A program made the translations under genes and the position numbers. Shown here piece after piece: positions 35,496 to 43,992 of a stretch of DNA of 64,000 nucleotides. The notes below the pieces were generated by a model. The model was not told where the DNA came from, ran no database searches, and worked only from the letters and a program-made list of their open reading frames with translations. Where the stretch lies: the NCBI GenBank assembly GCA_903642265.1, contig CAHJWN010000013.1:1-64000 (forward strand). Reading direction: 5' to 3'. The DNA comes from Acidobacteriaceae bacterium (GTDB lineage: Bacteria; Acidobacteriota; Terriglobia; Terriglobales; Acidobacteriaceae). Numbering within the stretch: the stretch's first letter is position 1; every line of letters starts with the position of its first letter.

Positions 35496-37193
35496 TCAGT
35501 TCTGTGGGTCAAGCCCATGCCCTGTAGCAATGTCTGGAGCAATCTCTCGCGCATAGATCTGGTGCGACACCCTGGGCCGCTCGTCGCCCTTGTGCATCGC
35601 GTACACCCGGTCGCGTATCGCCGCATCCTCCGCCGTCACCCGCTCACGAGAGCGTAGATAATCGAGCCACGACTCCATTACAAAGGTCTCGTTCAACCGT
35701 TCCGGATCGATTGCATCACGGAAGATTCCCCACCGAATGGCTCCGTCCCTCAGCCTCACCCCGCGAAGCTCATGAATCACCCTGGTGAACGAGGCGTAGT
35801 GCTCTACCGCAACGACATACTCTACGGACACCCTCACCGGTCCGGCCGTCGCCTCCGACTCTCCCGCAAGCTGCGGTGCAGGATTCTTCCACTGGTAAGG
35901 CGTGTGGTCCGGCACCTTTCCCTGCAAGATCTTGAACCGATGCACCAATGGCAGCGTCACCAGCAGCCCTGCTCCGGCAGACAAGAGCGCAACAGGTGTG
36001 GACCTGTGCTCCGCCACAAATCCCCAGGTGATCGAACCCAGCGCCAGCCCACCTTGGAACGTCATCAGGTAGGTGCCCAGCGCCCTCGCCTGAACCCACG
36101 CCGGCACCGCCAGCTGTACCGACGTATTTAGCGTCGCCATGGTGCTCGTCCAGGCGAACCCTGCAAAGATCAGCGTCGGAATGATGATTGCAGGGAAGCG
36201 GACCTTCGCCAGCACCACCAAAGTCACCACCATGTAGACCGTCGCCACTGCGATGATCCGGTCCGCCGCAAATCGTCGCCGCACACGACCCAAAACAGTT
36301 GCCGCCACGACAGCGCCAAGTCCCAGAGATCCATTCAGAATGCCGTAGCCCAGCGCCCCCTGATGTAGATCGCGATTCGCCACCACCGCCAGCAGCGACC
36401 ACACCGCCGACACGAAGAACGTAAACGTAAACGCCCGCACAAGCGACGACTGCAGCGCCGGCGAGTACCGGACATATCGCAGTCCCGACCTAATCGAACC
36501 AGCAATCCGCTCCGACGGCAACACGCTCTTGAACAGCGGCACCCGCTTCCAGTTCACCAGCACCCAGATGACGCCTGCGAACGATACCGCGTTCAGCATA
36601 AAGACTGATCCCGCTCCCGCATCCACGCGCTTGAATGCCGCCACCATCAATCCGCCCAGCGCCGGTCCCACCGCCCGGGCTAGATTGTTGCTGGCAGCAT
36701 TCAGCGAGACGGTATCCGGGATCAAGTCCTTCGGCACCAGCTCTGGCACAATTGCCTGCCAGGCCGGGTTATTCATAGCCGAGCCGGTATTCAGCAGGAA
36801 CGTGAACGCCAGCAATCCCCACGGCGAAACGTGTCCCAGAAACGTCAGCACGGCCAGCACAAATACGCTGACCAGCATCCACACCTGCCAGAAGATCAGC
36901 AATCTGCGTCTGTCGAAGATGTCCGCGGTCGCACCCGCCAGCAGCCCCAGGATCAACACCGGCAGGCTCGCCGCAGCCTGCATCAGCGCAATCAGCAGTG
37001 GCGAGACCGTTAGGGTCGTCATCAGCCACGTCCCGGCTGTGTCCTGCATCCAGGTGCCGACACTCGACACCGTAGATGCGATCCACCGGTCGCGAAACAA
37101 CGCAATCCTGAGCGGCGCGAACCCGTTCTGCGACGTACTTGTTACTTGTAACGGAACCGCATCTGGCGTCGAATCTGGAGTCTCTAGAGGCAT
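35496..37193 (-). CDS. MFS exporter (EntS-like) with C-terminal ABM-like domain
   Basis: A 565-residue protein. About 12 membrane helices (residues ~25-430) are typical of the MFS_3/EntS group: SVGTWMQDTAGTWLMTTLT, then GLLAGATADIFDRRRLL (the loop 2-3 motif), and LVPKDLIPDTVSLNAASNNL. A soluble C-terminal part of ~110 residues (VSVEYVVAVEHYASFTRVIH, GAIRWGIFRDAIDPERLNE, FVMESWLDYLRSRERVT) looks like an antibiotic-biosynthesis-monooxygenase-type dimeric alpha/beta barrel. It likely exports a small molecule (siderophore or drug), substrate unknown. ATG 37193 is chosen; the 27-residue upstream extension is Cys-rich and unlikely. Confidence 0.85.
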   Translation of the reverse strand: MPLETPDSTPDAVPLQVTSTSQNGFAPLRIALFRDRWIASTVSSVGTWMQDTAGTWLMTTLTVSPLLIALMQAAASLPVLILGLLAGATADIFDRRRLLIFWQVWMLVSVFVLAVLTFLGHVSPWGLLAFTFLLNTGSAMNNPAWQAIVPELVPKDLIPDTVSLNAASNNLARAVGPALGGLMVAAFKRVDAGAGSVFMLNAVSFAGVIWVLVNWKRVPLFKSVLPSERIAGSIRSGLRYVRYSPALQSSLVRAFTFTFFVSAVWSLLAVVANRDLHQGALGYGILNGSLGLGAVVAATVLGRVRRRFAADRIIAVATVYMVVTLVVLAKVRFPAIIIPTLIFAGFAWTSTMATLNTSVQLAVPAWVQARALGTYLMTFQGGLALGSITWGFVAEHRSTPVALLSAGAGLLVTLPLVHRFKILQGKVPDHTPYQWKNPAPQLAGESEATAGPVRVSVEYVVAVEHYASFTRVIHELRGVRLRDGAIRWGIFRDAIDPERLNETFVMESWLDYLRSRERVTAEDAAIRDRVYAMHKGDERPRVSHQIYAREIAPDIATGHGLDPQN

Positions 37194-37678
37194 GCCTGCC
37201 CCTAGTCTATCGGCTGGACTAGTTCCTACGGAACAACCGCAAGTAGCTAAAGAACAAGTCGCGTAGCAGGGCACGTCTTCACCTGTGCCCAGGATGCTTC
37301 CTTGGGACAGACGCGTTCGATGCTGAGGTACGCCTCCTGAGCACTACACCCATTACATAAGCAAGCGGTCTCGCAACCCAAATCAGGGACCATAGCTTAA
37401 AGAGGAAACCCACGCAGCGCGGTGGGGGCTGATGCGTGGGTTTGCCTGTTATTGCAACGAAGTGGGTGGACTTCGCTATGACTGACTCAACCCGAAGGGA
37501 GTCTTGCCACTCTCAGAATTTACGTCAAAACTCAAACCAAGTCAATACATTCGTACACCCAAACGAGTGATGCGGCAGAACTTCGGCGCTCTGTCGGGAG
37601 TGCCAGCACTGGTGTCTTAGTATCCCAATGACTGGCGTTCTAGAATCGCAGTGAAGCGATAAAGGAGTTCGGCCCGGC
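37194..37678. other. structured intergenic region, possible small RNA
   Basis: A 485-bp gap between divergent genes with several inverted repeats: GGGCAC/GTGCCC near 37270-37293; GAGG-TACG-CCTC near 37326; a perfect 10-bp stem AAACCCACGC/GCGTGGGTTT near 37405-37443; GAAGT/ACTTC near 37459; and GACTC/GAGTC near 37483. No open reading frame with a ribosome-binding site is present. The 10-bp stem, with an A-run before and TTT after it, could be a terminator acting in either direction, and the other hairpins could belong to a small RNA. It does not match the tmRNA, SRP or RNase P consensus features I know. Confidence 0.4.
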
Positions 37679-39043
37679 ATGAACCTGTTTCACCCTAAGC
37701 CTGCGCTGCTATCACTCCTTCTCTTATGGCAAACTGCACCCCACCCTGCCCGCTCTCTCAACCACTCCAGGTACCAGCGCACCGTGGCCTTATCGTTACC
37801 GTCGACTTCGAACCGCGCTTCAGCTCAAATTTGCGCCGTCCTCGACGCTGCGGTCTTTGCCCATGCCGCACCCACCCTCAAAGACCTCCGCTTATACAGC
37901 GGCCTCACCGAGGTCCCCTACGTCATCACCATCAGCGAACCTCCGCAGCAGGATACCGACAACGCTCGCATCCTGAACCTCCGCACCGTGCCCGGTGGCA
38001 AGTCCCGTCGCCTTCTCTTCGAATTGGAGATGCCGCACCGTACCTACACCAGCATCGTCCTCGATCTCGCTCCTCGTGATTTCATTGGCACTGCAACCCT
38101 CTCGGGCAGCACCACGCCGGACCCAGTCGGTGCCACACCACTCGGCGCATTTACCCTCTTCGATCTCACCAGCCAGCATCTCTCCCACAGCCTCACTATC
38201 GCAATGCCGGAGTCGACCTACTCCTACCTTCATCTGCAACTCGCGCTCACCCCTGCACCTGGCAACCCATCCTCTTCTGCTTCCTTGAACACCGTTTCTG
38301 CCGTTAACTCTGTCACTGTCCCTCCAAGCCGCGAGGCCCAGTCACTCTACGTCAACACGCAACGAAGCACCTACGCGCTTCAACAAGGGCAGAAGAGTGT
38401 CTACAGCTTCAGCCTGCCGGCCCATATCCCCATCGAGCAGGTCACTTTCACGCTTCCACCGGCCGACAAGCAGAATTTCAGCCGCAACGTCAGCATAGAG
38501 GCGCACAGCCTCCCGGGGGACCACTCGGAGAATGCCGGTCAAGCTGCAGACGTTGCAGCAGTCAGGCCTGAAGCGTTCACGGGAAACATCTTTCAGGTCC
38601 ACCAATCAGAAGCCGGTCACGATATATCCGCCGAAAGCCTCGAAGTTCCTGTCGCCATCGGCTCGAACATGCAGCAATCCGCCCTGGTGGAGGTTGCCGT
38701 AGACAATGATGAACAACCACCGTTGCCTCTCACCGTGACACTCCAGATGCGCCAGCGCCGCATCTGCTTCGATGCCGCCCTCGTAACGGGGCCACTTTCG
38801 CTCGAGTATGGAAATCCGTCGCTCGAAGCCCCGTCCTACAAAGACGCATCTCTCGACAGCGCCTCGACCAACCCACGCACAGCTATCCTTGGTCCCGAGA
38901 GCGTGAACGCCAACTTCACCGCTGCACCACTCGCCCGCAAACTTGTTCAGCACCCACCCATACTGCGCTGGATTGCGCTTCTTGGCTGCATCTGCATCTT
39001 TGCCCTGCTTGTCATCCGCCGCAACCACCGAAGGCAGCACTAG
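37679..39043 (+). CDS. DUF3999-like exported/membrane protein
   Basis: A 454-residue protein with an N-terminal signal segment, a long beta-rich extracytoplasmic region and one C-terminal membrane helix (ILRWIALLGCICIFALLVI) followed by basic residues. The start of the mature domain (RYQRTVAL, CAVLDAAVFAHAAPTLKDLR, LYSGLTEVPYVI) follows the DUF3999 pattern, a family of unknown function in which strands alternate with jelly-roll-like repeats. GGAG about 9 nt upstream supports ATG 37679. It ends 1 nt before the convergent ftsK stop. Confidence 0.75.
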   Translation: MNLFHPKPALLSLLLLWQTAPHPARSLNHSRYQRTVALSLPSTSNRASAQICAVLDAAVFAHAAPTLKDLRLYSGLTEVPYVITISEPPQQDTDNARILNLRTVPGGKSRRLLFELEMPHRTYTSIVLDLAPRDFIGTATLSGSTTPDPVGATPLGAFTLFDLTSQHLSHSLTIAMPESTYSYLHLQLALTPAPGNPSSSASLNTVSAVNSVTVPPSREAQSLYVNTQRSTYALQQGQKSVYSFSLPAHIPIEQVTFTLPPADKQNFSRNVSIEAHSLPGDHSENAGQAADVAAVRPEAFTGNIFQVHQSEAGHDISAESLEVPVAIGSNMQQSALVEVAVDNDEQPPLPLTVTLQMRQRRICFDAALVTGPLSLEYGNPSLEAPSYKDASLDSASTNPRTAILGPESVNANFTAAPLARKLVQHPPILRWIALLGCICIFALLVIRRNHRRQH

Positions 39044-39044
39044 G

Positions 39045-41711
39045 CTACCGGATCGCTGCATCCACTTCGCTGATCCAACTCGGCGATTTCAAGATCTCCC
39101 GCGGCTTCGATCCATCTGCCGGCCCCACCAGCCCATCGTTTTCCATCATGTCGATCAGGTGTGCCGCACGCCCATACCCGATCCGCAAGCGACGCTGCAG
39201 CAGGGAAGTGCTTGCCTTGCCAAACTCGAAGACCAGCCGCATCGCATCGTCGTACAAGGGGTCGTTGTCGTCACCATTGCCTTCAACACCTTCTTCTTTG
39301 CCTTTCTCGTCCTTCGGCCCTTCGAGGAACCCGTGCACATACTCCGCCTCGCCCTGGGCCTTCCAGAATGCCGTTACTGCCGCAATCTCCTTCTCAGTCA
39401 CGAATGGCGCATGAACACGTTGGACCCGGCTCGTTCCCGGCGGCAGGTAGAGCATGTCGCCACGCCCCAGCAGACTCTCCGCGCCATTGCTGTCAATGAT
39501 CGTCCGCGAGTCCACCTTCGTCGCCAGCCGGAAACTCATACGCGTCGGTACATTTGCCTTGATCAGCCCCGTAATTACGTCGACACTCGGCCGCTGCGTT
39601 GCCAGAACCAGGTGAATTCCCACTGCACGGGCCATCTGCGCCAGGCGCGTAATCGACTCCTCAACGTTCGCCCGGTCCAGCATCATCAGGTCCGCAAGCT
39701 CGTCGATGATGATGATGATGTACGGCAGCGGCTCCTGGCTCACGTCCTCAAACAGGTACTCGCTGCCATGATCGAAAAGCTTGTTGAACTGGTCGATATT
39801 CCGCACATGGTTTGCCGCCAGCAGCTTCAATCGCCGCTCCATCTCGCGCACCGCGTTCCGCAGCGCATTCGCCGCCAGCTTTGCTTCCGTGATGATCGGC
39901 GTAAACAGATGCGGGATGCCTTCATACATACCCAGCTCAACCCGCTTTGGATCGACCAGGATCATCCGAACCTGCTCCGGTGTGCTCTTGAAGAGCACAC
40001 TCATGATCATCGCGTTGATCGCAACCGACTTGCCCGACCCCGTCGAACCCGCGATCAGCACGTGCGGCATAGCGGCGAGATCAGCCGTCACGATGCGCCC
40101 ATTGATGTCTTTTCCAAGCGCAATCGCCAGCTTGCTCTTGGACTGCGCAAACGACTCGCACTCCACTACATCACGCAGCCAGATCGTCTCGCGCTCGTGG
40201 TTTGGTACCTGTATTCCAACCGTCGACTTGCCCGCCATCCGTTCGATCAGGATCGATTCCGCCGCCATCGCCAGGCATAGGTCGTCCGCCAGCCCCGTCA
40301 CCCTTGCGTACTTCACACCCGCATCCGGCCGGAACTCGAACGTCGTCACTACCGGTCCGGGATTGATCTGCGTCACCTGCCCATCGACGCCGAACTCCGC
40401 GCATTTCTCCACCAGCACCCGTGCCTCATCGCGCAGCGCCTCTTCTCTCACCTCGGCATGGTCTTCGCTTTGGAAAAGCAGCGTCGAAGGCGGCAGCTTG
40501 TATCCGCGCACCGACTTCGGCGCAATCACCACGGCGACCTGGTCCGCATCCGCCCGCTTCCCGAAAGCAATGTGCTCAGGCGCGGCCACAGGCTCAGATA
40601 TCGGGGCCGCCACCGGTTTCGGCATCTCCATCACCTTCGCGCTCCGGACCGGCGCCGCCTCCGGCACCAGCACTTCATCGAGAGCCCACGGTGCCGGTAC
40701 ATGGTCTGGCAAGTCGAACGCTTCATCCGAGAACAACGGTGCAGAAGCGGCCGCCAGCACTTCAGCATAAGGCGCCGCCGCCGCTGTTGCAGTCCCCAAC
40801 GCCGTTGCCGGAGGAGCATCCACATCCGTGCGAGGCATCTTTTCCCACACCGAGCCAGTCATCGGCGTCAAAGACTCTTCGCCATATGGAACGACCGAAA
40901 CATCATTCCCCCGCTTGCGCCGCCCCCACCAGCCAAACAGTCCATCCAGCAGGCTTGTACTTTCCGTGGGCTCGTACCCCTCAGCCGCAAGCGGCTCAAC
41001 CCTGCGAGCCTTCGCCTCAGCCAGCTGTGCTTTTGCTGCCGCTTCCTCCCGCTTGCTCTCGTACCCCAACCCGGTGTCATCACTATCGGGGTTTCGACTC
41101 GCACTTCCTCGTGATGCCCACCAGGCCTGCATCCGCTGCACAAATCCAAATCGCGCCGCCGCCCACTCTCGCGCCGTGTTGAACGTAAATGTCGTCGCCA
41201 GGTACAGCGAGAGCGCCACCATCAACGCCACCACTATGCAAGCACCTGGCAGGTTCAGATACGTCACCAATGCATCTGCAAGGATTCGCCCGGTCACGCC
41301 TTCAATTGGTAGCGAGTGTCGCCAAAGGATTTGTCCGGGCAACAGCGCAACCGCGGCCGGAGCAAACACCACCCACAACCCCAATCCGATCGCCTTCGCG
41401 TATGGGGAGCCAGCCGGCAGTGACCGCATCCACGAAATTCCCAGCCGTACCAGCACCAGCGGCAGCAGGAAAATCGACACCCCAACCACCTGCAGCGTGG
41501 AGTCCGCGACCCACGCCCCGACAATGCCCGTCCAATTATGCGCTGGTCGTCCTGAAGTGTAACCGCCCACTGTATTGAAGGAAGGATCAGACGGAGTGTA
41601 GCTGACCAGCGCCAGCAACAGTAGCGCAGCCAGAACCAGCACCACGAGGCCGATCATCTCGTTCAACCTGCGATGCCGCGTTGGAGCCATTACAAACCGA
41701 AGCGTCCTCAA
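39045..41711 (-). CDS. ftsK: DNA translocase FtsK/SpoIIIE
   Basis: A septum-located ATP-driven DNA pump that clears chromosomes from the division site. It is up to 888 residues long. Four membrane helices (about residues 15-190) come first, then a charged Ala/Pro/Glu linker (about 210-400), and the RecA-like motor with Walker A AGSTGSGKS and Walker B IIIIIDELADL. The C-terminal gamma winged helix that reads KOPS-like sites is LLQRRLRIGYGRAAHLIDMM. The Walker B isoleucines are encoded by a run of ATC codons (a GAT repeat on the plus strand near 39700). TTG 41711 has GGGGA upstream; ATG 41690 is the alternative. Confidence 0.95.
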   Translation of the reverse strand: MRTLRFVMAPTRHRRLNEMIGLVVLVLAALLLLALVSYTPSDPSFNTVGGYTSGRPAHNWTGIVGAWVADSTLQVVGVSIFLLPLVLVRLGISWMRSLPAGSPYAKAIGLGLWVVFAPAAVALLPGQILWRHSLPIEGVTGRILADALVTYLNLPGACIVVALMVALSLYLATTFTFNTAREWAAARFGFVQRMQAWWASRGSASRNPDSDDTGLGYESKREEAAAKAQLAEAKARRVEPLAAEGYEPTESTSLLDGLFGWWGRRKRGNDVSVVPYGEESLTPMTGSVWEKMPRTDVDAPPATALGTATAAAAPYAEVLAAASAPLFSDEAFDLPDHVPAPWALDEVLVPEAAPVRSAKVMEMPKPVAAPISEPVAAPEHIAFGKRADADQVAVVIAPKSVRGYKLPPSTLLFQSEDHAEVREEALRDEARVLVEKCAEFGVDGQVTQINPGPVVTTFEFRPDAGVKYARVTGLADDLCLAMAAESILIERMAGKSTVGIQVPNHERETIWLRDVVECESFAQSKSKLAIALGKDINGRIVTADLAAMPHVLIAGSTGSGKSVAINAMIMSVLFKSTPEQVRMILVDPKRVELGMYEGIPHLFTPIITEAKLAANALRNAVREMERRLKLLAANHVRNIDQFNKLFDHGSEYLFEDVSQEPLPYIIIIIDELADLMMLDRANVEESITRLAQMARAVGIHLVLATQRPSVDVITGLIKANVPTRMSFRLATKVDSRTIIDSNGAESLLGRGDMLYLPPGTSRVQRVHAPFVTEKEIAAVTAFWKAQGEAEYVHGFLEGPKDEKGKEEGVEGNGDDNDPLYDDAMRLVFEFGKASTSLLQRRLRIGYGRAAHLIDMMENDGLVGPADGSKPREILKSPSWISEVDAAIR

Positions 41712-42078
41712 TTGTGTCCCCGTCGTGCCTTGATGTCGCTCTTGGCCGTCCTGAGCAATTGCAGCCAGATAACCGATTATTCCAGACCCCGGCGAGTAAA
41801 GGGCGAAGACCGTTCCCGAGGTATCTGTCTGGATAGCACCCTGGTCCCGACCTGCTCCACATCAATTCACCACGACGGGCAAACTCGCAGGTACCCACCG
41901 CATCTACATCACTACCAACCGCGGCGATATCGATTGCCCGGCGGAGCTTTTCAACGGCTGACTGCAGGCGGATGTGCTTCGTCCGTCAGCCTGCCATGAA
42001 CGATGGAGAATCCCTCTGACGTTCTCTGGCTCGACCTCAGCCACCGCTAAACAAAGACAATTTTGGAAGGAAACGAAT
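41712..42078. other. intergenic region with a possible peptidyl-prolyl isomerase remnant
   Basis: A 367-bp gap. On the plus strand, 41857-41967 reads through to a stop as ...LAGTHRIYITTNRGDIDCPAELF..., which resembles the N-terminal strand pattern of cyclophilin-type isomerases (GT...TxxGxIxCxLF), but the family's following PKTVxNF is missing. It may be a decayed fragment or chance. The right end holds the SD GAAGGAA of the next gene. Confidence 0.3.
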
Positions 42079-42546
42079 ATGGCCGAATCGATCAACAATG
42101 AAGAAGTAATCAAAGTCCTGAAGAGTGTCATCAACTCCCTTGAAGATGGACAGAAGGGTTTTTCAGATCTTGCTGAACATCTGAAGGATGAGCATCTTAG
42201 AGCGTTCTTTCTGGCAGAATCGCTGAAGCGCGCCAGCTTCCGTGGCGATCTGGAAACAGAACTGCACCACGCTGGCATCCATGATGTGAAGGAGACCGGG
42301 ACCGTAGCCGCAGCCCTTCATCGTGCATGGGGCGATCTCAAGCTGAAGGTGACTGAAAGTGACCATGAAGTCCTCGTCACTGCGGAGCAAGGCGAAGATG
42401 TTGCCAAGAAGGCATACAAGGATGCTCTTGAACAGCCGCTCCCGATGAACATTAAGGAGATCCTGACCACGCAGCAGGCCCATATCGTTGCATCGCATAA
42501 CTTCGTTCGCGACCACCGCAACGCGCTGGCTGGCGCCTCAAAGTAG
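42079..42546 (+). CDS. PA2169-family four-helix-bundle protein (DUF2383)
   Basis: A 155-residue ferritin-like helical protein: VLKSVINSLEDGQKGFSDL, then a charged HLKDEHLRAFF segment, GTVAAALHRAWGDLKLKVT, EQGEDVAKKAYKDAL and a C-terminal SHNFVRDHRNAL helix. These match the PA2169/DUF2383 family along its whole length. Its function is not established; members are often stress- or stationary-phase-induced. The family lacks the full di-iron ligand set. GGAAGGAA lies 8 nt before the ATG. A strong terminator follows 25 bp after the stop, so it is monocistronic. Confidence 0.88.
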   Translation: MAESINNEEVIKVLKSVINSLEDGQKGFSDLAEHLKDEHLRAFFLAESLKRASFRGDLETELHHAGIHDVKETGTVAAALHRAWGDLKLKVTESDHEVLVTAEQGEDVAKKAYKDALEQPLPMNIKEILTTQQAHIVASHNFVRDHRNALAGASK

Positions 42547-42570
42547 TTCTTCGGTAGAAGTCTAATATCG

Positions 42571-42604
42571 CGGATAGCAGAGTCAACTCTGCTATCCGTT
42601 TTTT
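42571..42604 (+). terminator. strong rho-independent terminator
   Basis: Perfect 13-bp arms CGGATAGCAGAGT (42571-42583) and ACTCTGCTATCCG (42586-42598) are followed by TTTTTT. It ends the DUF2383 gene. The next gene's ATG is only 20 nt after the T-run. Confidence 0.93.
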
Positions 42605-42623
42605 GCTTTTGGAAGGGGAATTG

Positions 42624-42992
42624 ATGGCCGGCCGTCTTATCCTCGCAATACTCTTCATTGCTGCCGGGACGCTGCACTTCCTCATGCCTGCGTTTTATAC
42701 GAAGATCATGCCCGCGTACCTTCCCGCGCCCCTGCAACTGGTCTATATCAGCGGCTTTTTTGAGGCGGTTGGCGGCCTCGGTCTGCTCGCTCCGGCACGC
42801 GTACAAGTATTTCCTGTGAGGCAAGTCGCGGCCTGGGGTCTCGTCGCTCTCCTTATTGCCGTCATGCCGGCAAACATCTACATGGTTACAGACCACGAGA
42901 AGTTTGCCACGATTCCGCTCTGGGCAGTATGGCTGCGTCTTCCTCTACAGCTCCCACTCATCTGGTGGGCGTGGCTATACACCCGGTCTTAG
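42624..42992 (+). CDS. DoxX-like small membrane protein
   Basis: A 122-residue protein with four hydrophobic helices. The start AGRLILAILFIAAGTLHFLM and the SGFFEAVGGLGLL helix match the DoxX/DUF417-like group of inner-membrane proteins, whose role is unclear (respiration- or redox-linked in some cases). ATG 42624 is preceded by GGAAGGGG; the earlier in-frame TTG/CTG positions fall in the terminator tail. No promoter fits between the terminator and the start, so expression needs read-through or a promoter overlapping the terminator. The 3' end overlaps uppP by 4 bp. Confidence 0.78.
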   Translation: MAGRLILAILFIAAGTLHFLMPAFYTKIMPAYLPAPLQLVYISGFFEAVGGLGLLAPARVQVFPVRQVAAWGLVALLIAVMPANIYMVTDHEKFATIPLWAVWLRLPLQLPLIWWAWLYTRS

Positions 42993-43894
42993 AGATGCAT
43001 CGGCCCAAAATGCAGATATAACACTACGCACGAAGCCAACAGGCAATAGATCCCAAACAAATACCACCGCCCCGACTCCAGCCAGCTACTCAGCCACTTC
43101 AACGCCACAAGCCCAGCCAGAAACGCAAACACCGCCCCCAGTAGAGCGCTCACTAGCGTTCCATGGAGATCGATAGGCGTTCCGGTCGCTGCCGCCACAT
43201 GCGTCGCCTTCATCAACCTGAGTCCCTCGCGCAGCACCACTGGCGGAGTCAGCACTACAGCCAGCGCAAAACTGAACCGCTCTGCCCGTTCCTTCGTTGC
43301 TCCGGCCAGCATACCCGTAGAAATTGTCGCGCCCGAACGTGAAAACCCACGGAAGGGAAGACAAAGCCCCTGCACAGCGCCAATCCAACCGGCCTGCCTC
43401 ATCGTCACCGTCGCCCCGGCTCGAAGATCCGCGGAGTGATCCACAGGAGCCGCCATGCGCCGTTTCTCCAGCAGCCCGGCAATTAAAATCAGTAATCCCG
43501 CCGCCGCTAATGCGGGAGCCACCAGCTCCAGCCGCCCAAAGAGCAGTTCGATTTCCGCCTTCGGTGCGCCCTTGAACGCTGTTTTTTCGATTACCTTGAC
43601 GAGCGCTTCACCGATGACACCGGTCAGCAGCGTCGCCCACACAATCCGTATAAGCACCCGCTTGAAAGCATCCGCCGTAGCAAAATAGCTGCGCTTCCAC
43701 TGCTTCCAGAAGTACGCAATCACCGCAAACATGGTGCCCGTATGCAGCATTACGAGGACCAGCGTCATCTGGGGTGAAGAAGGATCCAGTCCCAGCAGCT
43801 TCTCCGCAACCACTACATGGGCAGAGCTCGAAACGGGCAGAAGTTCAGCGAGACCCTGCACGATGGCAAGGATGATGACCTGAAAGATTGGCAT
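42989..43894 (-). CDS. uppP: undecaprenyl-diphosphatase
   Basis: An integral membrane phosphatase (BacA/UppP) that recycles the C55 lipid carrier for peptidoglycan and other wall polymers. The 301-residue protein has the family motifs QGLAELLPVSSSAHVV near the N terminus and FRGFSRSGATIS near residue 180 (the usual PGxSRSG with Phe-Arg in place of Pro-Gly context). It has about eight helices. GAGGG lies just before the ATG. It is the last gene of the long minus-strand block; about 100 bp separate it from the SH3 protein gene. Confidence 0.94.
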   Translation of the reverse strand: MPIFQVIILAIVQGLAELLPVSSSAHVVVAEKLLGLDPSSPQMTLVLVMLHTGTMFAVIAYFWKQWKRSYFATADAFKRVLIRIVWATLLTGVIGEALVKVIEKTAFKGAPKAEIELLFGRLELVAPALAAAGLLILIAGLLEKRRMAAPVDHSADLRAGATVTMRQAGWIGAVQGLCLPFRGFSRSGATISTGMLAGATKERAERFSFALAVVLTPPVVLREGLRLMKATHVAAATGTPIDLHGTLVSALLGAVFAFLAGLVALKWLSSWLESGRWYLFGIYCLLASCVVLYLHFGPMHL

Positions 43895-43992
43895 CCCTCT
43901 ATTTTATAGCCAGCCTGACAAACGCTGACATAACGCAGGAATCCACCGCAGTCTCTGGTTCACCGGTCGGAATGCTGTGGTCCCTGGTACCT

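Noticed and set aside
38943-40280. Plus-strand reading (445 codons) opposite ftsK
   Set aside because: Arg/His/Gln-rich shadow of the FtsK frame; starts inside the DUF3999-like gene; no ribosome-binding site.
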